Origin: Bacteroidota bacterium
GTDB taxonomy: Bacteria; Bacteroidota; Bacteroidia; CAMBQF01
Direction of reading: 5' to 3'
DNA: 11,071 bases
Assembly: GCA_027483285.1 (NCBI GenBank)
Contig: JAIXUZ010000345.1
Coordinates: 1-11,071, forward strand
In this document: positions 1 through 6,170 of the stretch, in pieces
Layout of the letters: the number at the start of each line of letters is the position of its first letter
Position numbering within the stretch: the stretch's first letter is position 1
Program-made: the position numbers and the translations under genes
Notes under the pieces: model-generated
Seen by the model: only the letters and a program-made list of their open reading frames with translations
Told to the model about the DNA's origin: nothing
The model's database searches: none

Positions 1-191
1 CCTGTGTAGTGTACTACAACAGTATCGCCGGCAACAGCTTTTGGGGCTTTGTCGTCAACCTTGTTTAATACTTTAATTTTTAAGCCTGAAGGGGTTGTTA
101 CTTCTTCGTTCATTTTAAGTTTTGTTTGTGCTATTAATTGGCCCGCGCCCAGCATAGCCGGTAACAAGCCTAAAAGGATTATTTTTTTCAT
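1..191 (-). CDS. Secreted FKBP-type peptidyl-prolyl isomerase, N-terminal part (cut by left edge)
   Basis: I read this gene directly from the minus strand. It starts with ATG at 191 and runs off the window after 63 codons. Residues 1-21 form a Sec signal peptide (KK, then a hydrophobic run), probably cut after LIA to leave Gln22 first. Near residues 32-63 the text TPSGLKIKVL followed by GDTVVVHYT is the standard opening of an FKBP domain, with Tyr62 matching the conserved active-site Tyr. The protein should therefore catalyse prolyl cis-trans isomerisation in the periplasm. It lies 7 bases after the stop of the preceding FKBP gene, so it is very likely the last visible gene of the nrnA-FKBP operon. 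Unlike its neighbours, the FKBP domain begins right after the signal peptide, so it lacks their extra N-terminal domain. The rest of the active site lies outside the window. Confidence 0.85.
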   Translation of the reverse strand, partial: MKKIILLGLLPAMLGAGQLIAQTKLKMNEEVTTPSGLKIKVLNKVDDKAPKAVAGDTVVVHYT

Positions 192-198
192 TTATCGG

Positions 199-1116
199 TT
201 ATTTGTGTTGAGAAAGCTTTATCATTTTTAAGTTAAAAATAATTGGGGTATACGGTGGTATAACACCTTGGGCGCCTTGTGTGCCATATGCTAAGCGGTA
301 AGGTATTATTACAGTTCCTTCAGAGCCTGCTGTCATTAGCTGGAGGGCTTCATCAAAGCCTGGTATTACCATGCCCGTACCTAAAACTACATCAAAAAGC
401 TCTTCAGAATCCTCGTTACTATCAAAAATACTGCCATCTAAAAACAACCCGGTATATTTAACAGAAGCGGTATCGCCGGCTATACCCTTAGGGCCTGTGC
501 CGGGTTTGGTTTCTATATAGTAAATACCCGATGGGGTAGGCGTTACCTTTATATTATTAGTGGCAATAAAAGAATCAATATTGATTTTCTCGTCAGCAAA
601 GGCTTTAGCATCTTTTTCAGCCTCCAGTTTGGTGTAGTATACCTTAAAGCTATCCATAACCATAATGTTGGTTAGCTTAATGTTCAGCACCATTTTAGAT
701 GTAGAGTCGACGGGCAGGGGAATGTTGGGCCTGTCCATTTGAAAAATGTAGTGAAAAAAGGTATCGGCACTAAGCTTTACGGTTACGCTATCGCCTATAT
801 GCATAAGTGCAAGTACCTCCGAATAATCACCTTTAAATTCGGGTTTCCCAAGCATTTCAAAGTAAGGCAAACCACTTTTCTTTAGCACATCAGCCGATGA
901 AAAAAGCAAGGTGTCGGGCTTATCTACTTTTACCGAAAGGTTTAAAAACAGTATCTCCCCTTCTTTAGGTATTTGCCCTTTTTTGTTTGTTTTATGAAAC
1001 TTGTAAGAAAGGGCACCAGATGGGGCTTGCGTATAGCCTTTTTCGGCTTTGGGTTGTGCCCAAGCGGTACCGGCTAATGCAATGATAAGTAAGCTAACTA
1101 ATGCTAAGCGCTTCAT
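199..1116 (-). CDS. Secreted two-domain FKBP-type peptidyl-prolyl isomerase (paralogue C)
   Basis: 305 residues from ATG at 1116. I prefer this start to the in-frame TTG at 1146 because it puts the signal peptide (residues 1-20, ending AWA before Gln21) at the very N-terminus and begins one base after the upstream stop (TAG-T-ATG). Residues about 195-302 are a full FKBP domain: Tyr221, Phe231-Asp232, Val250-Ile251, AYG with Tyr277, IPPY and Phe294. The usual Trp of VIPGW is Phe254. Residues about 33-150 resemble a second, worn FKBP domain: GEILFLNL, DTLLFSS, then GDYSEVLALMHIGDS as the counterpart of the EGL-LM-VGD stretch. It has no AYG or IPP loops. By eye it matches the two upstream paralogues along its full length, but less closely than they match each other. 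Likely role: a periplasmic isomerase or chaperone for exported proteins; no specific client can be named. Confidence 0.9.
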   Translation of the reverse strand: MKRLALVSLLIIALAGTAWAQPKAEKGYTQAPSGALSYKFHKTNKKGQIPKEGEILFLNLSVKVDKPDTLLFSSADVLKKSGLPYFEMLGKPEFKGDYSEVLALMHIGDSVTVKLSADTFFHYIFQMDRPNIPLPVDSTSKMVLNIKLTNIMVMDSFKVYYTKLEAEKDAKAFADEKINIDSFIATNNIKVTPTPSGIYYIETKPGTGPKGIAGDTASVKYTGLFLDGSIFDSNEDSEELFDVVLGTGMVIPGFDEALQLMTAGSEGTVIIPYRLAYGTQGAQGVIPPYTPIIFNLKMIKLSQHK

Positions 1117-1117
1117 A

Positions 1118-2032
1118 CTATTTTTTTTGTTTAGGTTCTTTTTCAACCTTTACTACTTCTATATCAAACAATAATGTTGCGTATGGTGGAATAACCCCAG
1201 CCATAGTACGCGAGCCATAAGCTAAACGATATGGTATAATTAGGCTTGCTTTGGAACCTTTGCTCATAAGCAATAAAGCCTCATCCCAACCCGGTATAAC
1301 CATGCCCTGTGCAACAGGTAATGTAAATAGTTCTTGACCTTTATTACTATCAAAAGGAATGCTATCTAAAAACATGCCAGTATACAATACACTGGCAAAC
1401 ATACCTTTTTTTATTTTTTTGCCCTTGCCTTTTTTAGTTTCTATAAAATAAAGGCCTGATGTGGTCGGTTTGGCAGTAATTTTATTTGCTGCAACAAAAT
1501 CGGCAATGCGTTTATCTTCCAATACACGCTGGTTGGCTTCTTTGTCGGCCGCTACTCTGTTAAAGTAGACTTTAAAGCTATCAAGGCTAAGGTATTTTTC
1601 CAGTTTAATGTTTATAGCAACCTTAGATCCTACCTTAACAAATGTGGGTACGCTATCTATCTTAAAAACATAATAAAAAAAAGTATCTGCATCAATTTTA
1701 GCTGTAACGCTATCGCCTAAGTGCATCATTGCAAGTACTTCAGAATAATCACCCTGAAATGTGGGGTTAACCAATTGCTCAAAATAAGGAAAGCCTTCGC
1801 GTTTTAGTACCTCGTCAGAGTTAAAGAGCATTGAGTCTTCACTCTCTGTTTTTATCTTAATGTTTAAGAATAATATGTCGCCATCTTTCGCTTTTCCTAA
1901 ATCGGGATTGTGCTTATGGAATTTATATTCTAAACCACTTGCACTAGTCGTATAGCCGGGGTTGACACCGGGCTGCGCCATTGCGCTTACCAGTGTAAGT
2001 AAAACCAACCCCGACAATACTACTAGCTTCAT
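1118..2032 (-). CDS. Secreted two-domain FKBP-type peptidyl-prolyl isomerase (paralogue B)
   Basis: 304 residues, ATG at 2032, two bases after the upstream stop (TAG-TA-ATG), so translation is probably coupled. The signal peptide spans residues 1-19 and ends AMA before Gln20, the usual Bacteroidota pattern. The C-terminal FKBP domain (about 190-297) has every conserved binding residue I looked for: Tyr217, Phe227-Asp228, Val245-Ile246, Trp249, Tyr272 in AYG, IPPY and Phe289. The N-terminal half (about 32-146) is a divergent FKBP-like unit with GDILFLNIKI, DSMLFNS and GDYSEVLAMMHLGDS, but no AYG or IPP loops. A linker of about 45 charged residues (150-190), probably helical, joins the two. The C-terminus is a short Lys-rich tail. 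It is very close to the gene just upstream, which points to a tandem duplication. Expected role: prolyl isomerase or chaperone in the periplasm. Confidence 0.92.
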   Translation of the reverse strand: MKLVVLSGLVLLTLVSAMAQPGVNPGYTTSASGLEYKFHKHNPDLGKAKDGDILFLNIKIKTESEDSMLFNSDEVLKREGFPYFEQLVNPTFQGDYSEVLAMMHLGDSVTAKIDADTFFYYVFKIDSVPTFVKVGSKVAINIKLEKYLSLDSFKVYFNRVAADKEANQRVLEDKRIADFVAANKITAKPTTSGLYFIETKKGKGKKIKKGMFASVLYTGMFLDSIPFDSNKGQELFTLPVAQGMVIPGWDEALLLMSKGSKASLIIPYRLAYGSRTMAGVIPPYATLLFDIEVVKVEKEPKQKK

Positions 2033-2034
2033 TA

Positions 2035-2988
2035 CTATTTTTTAGGCTGTTGAGGTTGACCACCGCCCGGAGGCATCATTTGTGGGCTTTGTTGCTCAGG
2101 CATTTTCTCCACTTTTACTATTTCCATTGTAAATAATAAAGTAGAGTATGGAGGTATAACACCACCCATGGCACGAGGGCCGTAAGCTAAACGGTAAGGA
2201 ACAATAAGGCTTGCTTTGGTACCTTCGCTCATAAGCAACAACGCCTCGTCCCAACCCGGGATAACCATTTTTTGCCCAACAGGTACTATAAATGGGGGCT
2301 GGCCTTCATTACCATCAAACGGAATACTGTCTAAAAACATACCGGTGTACATTACACTGGCCAGCATACCCGGTTCAATTTTTTTGCCGGTGCCTTTTTT
2401 AGTTTCAATATAGTATAAACCACTGGCTGTTGGGGTAGTAGTAATGTTGTGTGCTGTTTTAAAGTCGTTAATGCGTTTCTCTTCTAAAACACGTTGCTTG
2501 GCATCTTTATCAGATTGTATCTTGTTAAAGTATACTTTAAAGTTATCCAGCGTCATGTATTTGGCCAGTTTCACATCTACAATAACTTTAGAACCCGGTT
2601 CAACAAAACCCGGAAGGCTGTCTATTTTAAATACGTTGTGAAAGAAGGTGTCAGCATCTATTTTAATAGTAGCGCTGTCTCCTACGTGCATCATAGCTAA
2701 TACCTCAGAGTAATCGCCGTCAAACGATGGTTTTACCAACTGCTCAAAGTATGGAAAGCCTTCGCGTTTGTTTACTTCGTCAGAAGCAAAAAGTAACGAG
2801 TCGGCACTTTCTGTTTTAATTTTAATATCTAAGAAAATGATATCGCCTTCGGCAGGTTTTGCAGAGTCTTCATTATGTACGTGCAGTTTGTAAAGTATGC
2901 CGGTTTCCGTTTCTTCAAACCCATCGCCACACGATGTCATAAAGAATACAAGGCTTGCAGCCAAAGAGAAAAGAAGTGTTTTTTTCAT
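2035..2988 (-). CDS. Two-domain FKBP-type peptidyl-prolyl isomerase, lipoprotein (paralogue A)
   Basis: 317 residues, ATG at 2988, 11 bases after the preceding gene. Residues 1-20 form a lipoprotein signal peptide: KK, a hydrophobic core, then M-T-S-Cys20. The mature protein should therefore be lipid-anchored, unlike its two downstream paralogues. Acidic residues soon after the Cys (C-G-D-G-F-E-E) might act as a surface-export signal, but this is only a possibility. The C-terminal FKBP domain (about 187-294) is intact: Tyr214, Phe224-Asp225, Val242-Ile243, Trp246, Tyr269 in AYG, IPPY and Phe286. The N-terminal half (about 29-144) is the same worn FKBP-like unit as in paralogues B and C. A Pro/Gln/Gly-rich tail (about 298-317) is found only here. 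The swap of signal type between near-identical paralogues suggests the enzyme has been placed in different compartments. Confidence 0.92.
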   Translation of the reverse strand: MKKTLLFSLAASLVFFMTSCGDGFEETETGILYKLHVHNEDSAKPAEGDIIFLDIKIKTESADSLLFASDEVNKREGFPYFEQLVKPSFDGDYSEVLAMMHVGDSATIKIDADTFFHNVFKIDSLPGFVEPGSKVIVDVKLAKYMTLDNFKVYFNKIQSDKDAKQRVLEEKRINDFKTAHNITTTPTASGLYYIETKKGTGKKIEPGMLASVMYTGMFLDSIPFDGNEGQPPFIVPVGQKMVIPGWDEALLLMSEGTKASLIVPYRLAYGPRAMGGVIPPYSTLLFTMEIVKVEKMPEQQSPQMMPPGGGQPQQPKK

Positions 2989-2999
2989 TTAAAGATTGA

Positions 3000-3551
3000 T
3001 TATTGTATACTTAAAAGTTCAATGTTGTAAACCACCGGTGTAAGTGGTGGTATTTTGTCGTTATCGCCCATAATTCCGTGGGCAAGGTGCGAAGGTAATA
3101 TAAACTTGGCTTTGTCGCCCACGCGCATGTATTTTAAGCCTTCGTGTACGCCACTTTCCACATTATCACGGTCTATTACCACTTCAACGGGTTTTCCTTT
3201 TAATGATGAGTAAATCTCTTTTCCATCTAGCAAATAGCTGGTAAAATGGATAAGCACCACCTGGTCTTTTTTAGGCATAGGCGGGTTGCCTGGCGCTTTT
3301 TTATAAATATCGTAACGCAGGCCGGTAGCGGTGGTAATAACCTTAAGCCCATGGCGCTGAACGTATTTGTCAATTTGCAGTGCCTCGGCTTCGGTAACCC
3401 GTTTGTTAATCTCCACCATCGACTCTTTATTGGCCTGGTCTTTACGCTTTTTTTTAGGCAACGGCTGTTGGGGCTCGTTACCCCCGCAGGCAACAAACAC
3501 TATGCAAAGCCCTATGCTGATGGGTTTAAGAATTGATGATATCCTGCGCAT
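3000..3551 (-). CDS. GldI-like FKBP-fold lipoprotein with an altered active site
   Basis: 183 residues from ATG at 3551. An in-frame TTG at 3560 adds only three residues and is less likely. The start lies inside the end of nrnA (26-base overlap), which suggests coupled translation. Residues 1-22 are a lipoprotein signal ending F-V-A-Cys22, followed by a Pro/Lys-rich linker and a charged helix (about 44-70). Residues 75-183 are an FKBP fold ending PSHLAHGIMGDNDKIPP. From memory this resembles GldI of gliding flavobacteria, which is also a short FKBP lipoprotein linked to a DHH gene, so the symbol gldI is plausible but not certain. Most active-site positions have changed: Tyr to Phe103, Phe-Asp to Ile113-Tyr114, VIPGW to VESGV, Tyr of AYG to His158, and the last Phe to Tyr175. 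Enzyme activity is doubtful; a chaperone or structural role may be more likely. Confidence 0.85.
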   Translation of the reverse strand: MRRISSILKPISIGLCIVFVACGGNEPQQPLPKKKRKDQANKESMVEINKRVTEAEALQIDKYVQRHGLKVITTATGLRYDIYKKAPGNPPMPKKDQVVLIHFTSYLLDGKEIYSSLKGKPVEVVIDRDNVESGVHEGLKYMRVGDKAKFILPSHLAHGIMGDNDKIPPLTPVVYNIELLSIQ

Positions 3552-4530
3552 ATGAATCAAGCAGTGTAACGAACTTTTCTACGGTTTGTTGTAACGATAA
3601 CGTTGATTGCCCACCGGCAGCATTATCATGCCCGCCGCCACCAAAATGGGCGCGCGAGAATTGGTTTACCGAGAATTGGCCCACCGAGCGGAATGATATT
3701 TTTATACCATCTTCGCGCTCTATAAATATAGCCGACAGCTTAATGCCTTTAATATCCAGCGGGTAGTTTACAATACCCTCGGTATCGCCGGGTACAAAGC
3801 CAAACTTCCGCAACTCATCTTTGCTAAGGCTTATGTAGGCCGTGGCTTTTTCGGGTATCACGGTTAGCTTTTCGCTAATGCAGTAGCCTAATAATTTTAG
3901 GCGGCTTTCAGTATAGGCGCTAAATACGTTGCGGTGTATAGCAGAATTCTCCGCCCCGGCATCAATTAAATCGGCAATAATGCGGTGCACCTTTGCAACG
4001 GTTGATGGGAAACGGAACGAACCGGTATCTGTCATAATACCTGTATACAGGCACGATGCAATGTTTTTATTAACAAGGGCCTTATCGCCCAGCATTTCAA
4101 TAAATTCAAACACCAGCTGGCACGTAGATGATGCTTCTACACGGTGCCACATAAAATCAAACTGCTGTGGTTGCTGGTGGTGGTCTATCAGTACTTTATA
4201 GGCTGTAGACTGCTCAACAGGGGCAGCCAGTTGGTCTATGCGGCTAAGGGTATTAAAATCTAAGCAAAAAATTATCTCCGCTTCGGCAATGCGGTCTTTA
4301 GCAAATTGCGGAATGTCTTTAGCGTTTTTAACAGTTTCATTGCCCGGTAGCCAGTCTAAAAAATCTGGATATTCATTGGGGGTAATAACCATAGCATGGT
4401 GCCCTTTTAATGTAAGGTAGTGGTATAATCCCAACGATGAGCCTATAGCATCGCCATCGGGGTTTTTATGGCAAACAATAACAATGCGTTTAGGACTTGA
4501 AAGTATATTGATGAGGGCGGTATTTTCCAA
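3526..4530 (-). CDS. nrnA: DHH/DHHA1 phosphoesterase, NrnA-like oligoribonuclease / pAp phosphatase
   Basis: 334 residues, a normal length for NrnA. The family degrades short RNA oligonucleotides and dephosphorylates 3'-phosphoadenosine 5'-phosphate in the cytoplasm, using two metal ions. The metal-binding motifs are all present: HKNPDGDAIGSS (His21, Asp25, Asp27), LDFNTLSRID (Asp91), LIDHH (Asp116-His117-His118) and TGIMTDTGSFRF (Asp168). The DHHA1 substrate-binding signature GGGGHDNAAGG lies at 297-307. The start codon is TTG at 4530: a stop (TAA at 4543-4545) lies five codons upstream, and no ATG occurs in frame before the first metal motif. A -7 box lies 20 bases upstream. It is the first gene of the FKBP operon and its end overlaps the GldI-like gene, an arrangement I recall from other Bacteroidota. 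Whether the link is functional or only positional is unknown. Confidence 0.93.
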   Translation of the reverse strand: MENTALINILSSPKRIVIVCHKNPDGDAIGSSLGLYHYLTLKGHHAMVITPNEYPDFLDWLPGNETVKNAKDIPQFAKDRIAEAEIIFCLDFNTLSRIDQLAAPVEQSTAYKVLIDHHQQPQQFDFMWHRVEASSTCQLVFEFIEMLGDKALVNKNIASCLYTGIMTDTGSFRFPSTVAKVHRIIADLIDAGAENSAIHRNVFSAYTESRLKLLGYCISEKLTVIPEKATAYISLSKDELRKFGFVPGDTEGIVNYPLDIKGIKLSAIFIEREDGIKISFRSVGQFSVNQFSRAHFGGGGHDNAAGGQSTLSLQQTVEKFVTLLDSYAQDIINS

Positions 4531-4550
4531 TGCTTGGGGTGTTTAATCTG

Positions 4551-4558
4551 CAAAGATA
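4551..4558 (-). promoter_or_regulatory. Probable -7 promoter box for the nrnA-FKBP operon
   Basis: On the minus strand this reads TATCTTTG, a full match to the Bacteroidota -7 consensus TAnnTTTG, 20 bases before the TTG start of nrnA. I found no clear TTG element at the usual 17-23 base distance; that region is filled by the 7-bp repeat array. It is the only promoter-like box seen ahead of the operon, whose genes are then spaced by 11 bases or less. Confidence 0.5.
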
Positions 4559-4566
4559 ATATTTTA

Positions 4567-4608
4567 GGAGATAGGTTATAGGTGATAGGGTGTAGGGGAT
4601 AGGGTATA
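4567..4608. repeat. Six head-to-tail 7-bp repeats (GGNNNTA)
   Basis: The plus strand reads as six exact heptads in a row: GGAGATA, GGTTATA, GGTGATA, GGGTGTA, GGGGATA, GGGTATA. Every unit starts GG and ends TA, and five of six end ATA. The array fills the space between the end of the CPBP protease gene (stop at 4629) and the nrnA promoter box. It would occupy the -33 region of that promoter. It is one-sided in composition (G/A/T on plus, C/A/T on minus) and not palindromic, so it is not a terminator. Confidence 0.85.
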
Positions 4609-4628
4609 AAAAATCCCTCGCCTGCCGA

Positions 4629-5495
4629 CTAAAAAAGGTCGAAGTAATCTATCATGCAGGCGGTAAGGTTAAACATAAAGTGGATAACCATTCCATACCA
4701 AAGGGTGTTGTACTTTTTGCGCAGGTTGGCGGCAATTAACGCAAAGGGGATTAACCAGAATAACGATATGAAAGCAAAGTGGATGATGGCAAAAAGGAGT
4801 GAGGTTACCCATATAGCGCTTTTATCGTCGGCAAGGGTTTTTATGCTGTTGTAAAGAAACCCGCGAAAGGCCATCTCTTCAAACACCGCCGGAAAAACAG
4901 CAATGCTGATTAACATATAAAATAAAGGGTGTTCTGTTCCCTGAAAAAACTCGTAGTAGCTTGAGTCTTCGTTAAACAGGCTTACATTCATTAACGTAGT
5001 AACGTAGCTTACGCCCACAGAGCCTATAACCGCCAGCACCGAAAATAGTATCAGCCTGCCAAACTTTACGTTTTTAAATGAGTACAGTGGTAGCATAGCC
5101 AATATGCCCATAGCGGCAAACAACAGGGTAACGGCAGCATCTATAATTTCTACCCAGGCAAAATCGGCTTGTGTTTCTACCACCTTGCCATGCTCAAGCA
5201 CCAGGTGCAACACAAAGCAAAAAATATAGTAGCCCAGCAGTATAAACATGTGGCGCGATACGAACAGGTTAGAGCGCTGCGCTAAGGGCTTCACCTCTAG
5301 ACCGCAATGGGGGCAAAAGGTATCGGCAGGTTCTATGGCACCACCGCAAACGTGGAGTATTGTTTCTACCTGTAGTTCTACCACCTCAATAACTACCTCA
5401 CCTGCCGGGAGATTTTCCATAGGTGTTTCTCCTGCCGGTTCTACTGGTACGGGCGGAGGTAATTCATTATGTAACGGCGATTCGGGCTCTTCCAA
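4629..5495 (-). CDS. CPBP-family intramembrane glutamic protease with N-terminal zinc-ribbon remnant
   Basis: 288 residues. CPBP (Abi/CAAX-type) proteases cut substrates within the membrane; some process prenylated proteins or act in bacteriocin immunity. All three motifs are present: EEMAFRG (Glu206-Glu207, Arg211), FAIIH (Phe235, His239) and HFMFN (His272, Asn276), set among several hydrophobic helices from residue 82 onward. The N-terminal 45 residues are acidic and Pro-rich. They are followed by a zinc-ribbon-like stretch with Cys50, Cys61 and Cys64. The expected first Cys is Leu47, so metal binding is doubtful unless His48 substitutes. I chose the TTG start at 5495 because it gives MEEP, matching the two upstream sister proteins, and lies 7 bases after the upstream stop; the first in-frame ATG (Met26) is the alternative. 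It is probably co-transcribed with those sisters. The substrate is unknown. Confidence 0.88.
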   Translation of the reverse strand: MEEPESPLHNELPPPVPVEPAGETPMENLPAGEVVIEVVELQVETILHVCGGAIEPADTFCPHCGLEVKPLAQRSNLFVSRHMFILLGYYIFCFVLHLVLEHGKVVETQADFAWVEIIDAAVTLLFAAMGILAMLPLYSFKNVKFGRLILFSVLAVIGSVGVSYVTTLMNVSLFNEDSSYYEFFQGTEHPLFYMLISIAVFPAVFEEMAFRGFLYNSIKTLADDKSAIWVTSLLFAIIHFAFISLFWLIPFALIAANLRKKYNTLWYGMVIHFMFNLTACMIDYFDLF

Positions 5496-5502
5496 AAAAA
5501 TG

Positions 5503-6165
5503 TTAGTCTATGTGCAGTTTGCGTTTAATTTGTTCAGCCTCGTAGCCGCCCATGGTGCCTCTAACCAATGCAATGATTATTACTACCTGTATTATAAATG
5601 CCAACGGGTTAAAATCGCCCGATGCATAGCCTGATACAGCTAATGTTACATAAAATATGGTGGCTGTTAATAGCGCCGCAAATGGCTTTGTGCGTGCCCA
5701 AAGGCCTAAACCTAAAAATATGCCACCCATAAATAGCAGTATAAAAAACATAATGAGCATAAACTTACCTGTTTCAACAATACGGCCGCCCGTTTCCATT
5801 GTTTCATCGCCTGCTGCTAAACCTACCAACAACAAAATAAGCGATACAAACAACAATAATCCCGATAGTATGTATAGCGTTAGGCTGCCATTTTTTATGC
5901 GGCGGCGGGCTACATCTAAATCATAGCCTAGCTTAAACTTATTTATCTCGTAGTCTGATTTTTGCTCGTGTGTACCATTTACAGGGTAGCCACAGTGGTT
6001 ACAATATATTTTTTGCGGGTTGTAAGCCTTGCTGCATTCGGGGCATACAGTAGGTATGTTGGTTGCTTCAGCAGCCGCAACAGGTTCCTGCGGAATGGTT
6101 GGTTCCGATGGTGTAGCTGGGTCTATTGGGTTTACCGGTTCATTAGGAATGATAGGCTCTTCCAC
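5503..6165 (-). CDS. Zinc-ribbon protein with four membrane helices (sister 2), function unknown
   Basis: 220 residues, GTG start at 6165, five bases after the upstream stop. The start is supported by the MEEP opening shared with the downstream protease. Residues 1-40 are Pro/Glu/Ala-rich and probably disordered. Residues 41-58 form a complete CxxC...CxxC zinc ribbon (Cys41, Cys44, Cys55, Cys58) followed by GYPVNG. A charged stretch with VARRRIK (about 86-91) leads into four predicted membrane helices near 96-117, 136-157, 160-180 and 187-203, and the protein ends with a basic EQIKRKL tail. It shares CGYPxNGTxEQK, the VARRR motif, KPFAALLTATI and IKRKL with the next gene upstream, so the two are paralogues. 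The ribbon is likely cytoplasmic. No enzymatic motif is visible. Because of the gene order it may partner the CPBP protease as substrate, regulator or complex member. Confidence 0.85.
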   Translation of the reverse strand: MEEPIIPNEPVNPIDPATPSEPTIPQEPVAAAEATNIPTVCPECSKAYNPQKIYCNHCGYPVNGTHEQKSDYEINKFKLGYDLDVARRRIKNGSLTLYILSGLLLFVSLILLLVGLAAGDETMETGGRIVETGKFMLIMFFILLFMGGIFLGLGLWARTKPFAALLTATIFYVTLAVSGYASGDFNPLAFIIQVVIIIALVRGTMGGYEAEQIKRKLHID

Positions 6166-6170
6166 TGGGG

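Noticed and set aside
1117..1146. In-frame TTG extension at 1146 of the FKBP gene starting at 1116
   Set aside because: It would put ten Lys/Asn-rich residues ahead of a standard signal peptide and overlap the upstream gene, while ATG at 1116 follows the stop by one base.
4567..4608. Short CRISPR-like array
   Set aside because: The units are 7 bases with no spacers between them and no cas genes nearby; this is a plain tandem repeat.
4609..4628. Terminator after the CPBP protease on the minus strand
   Set aside because: There is a T run (minus strand) but no inverted repeat ahead of it, only a G/C-rich CGGCAGGCGAGGG stretch, so a stem-loop is not supported.
5248..5634. Plus-strand 128-codon open frame
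   Set aside because: It lies opposite the CPBP protease and sister 2, has no recognisable domain, and spans two well-supported genes.
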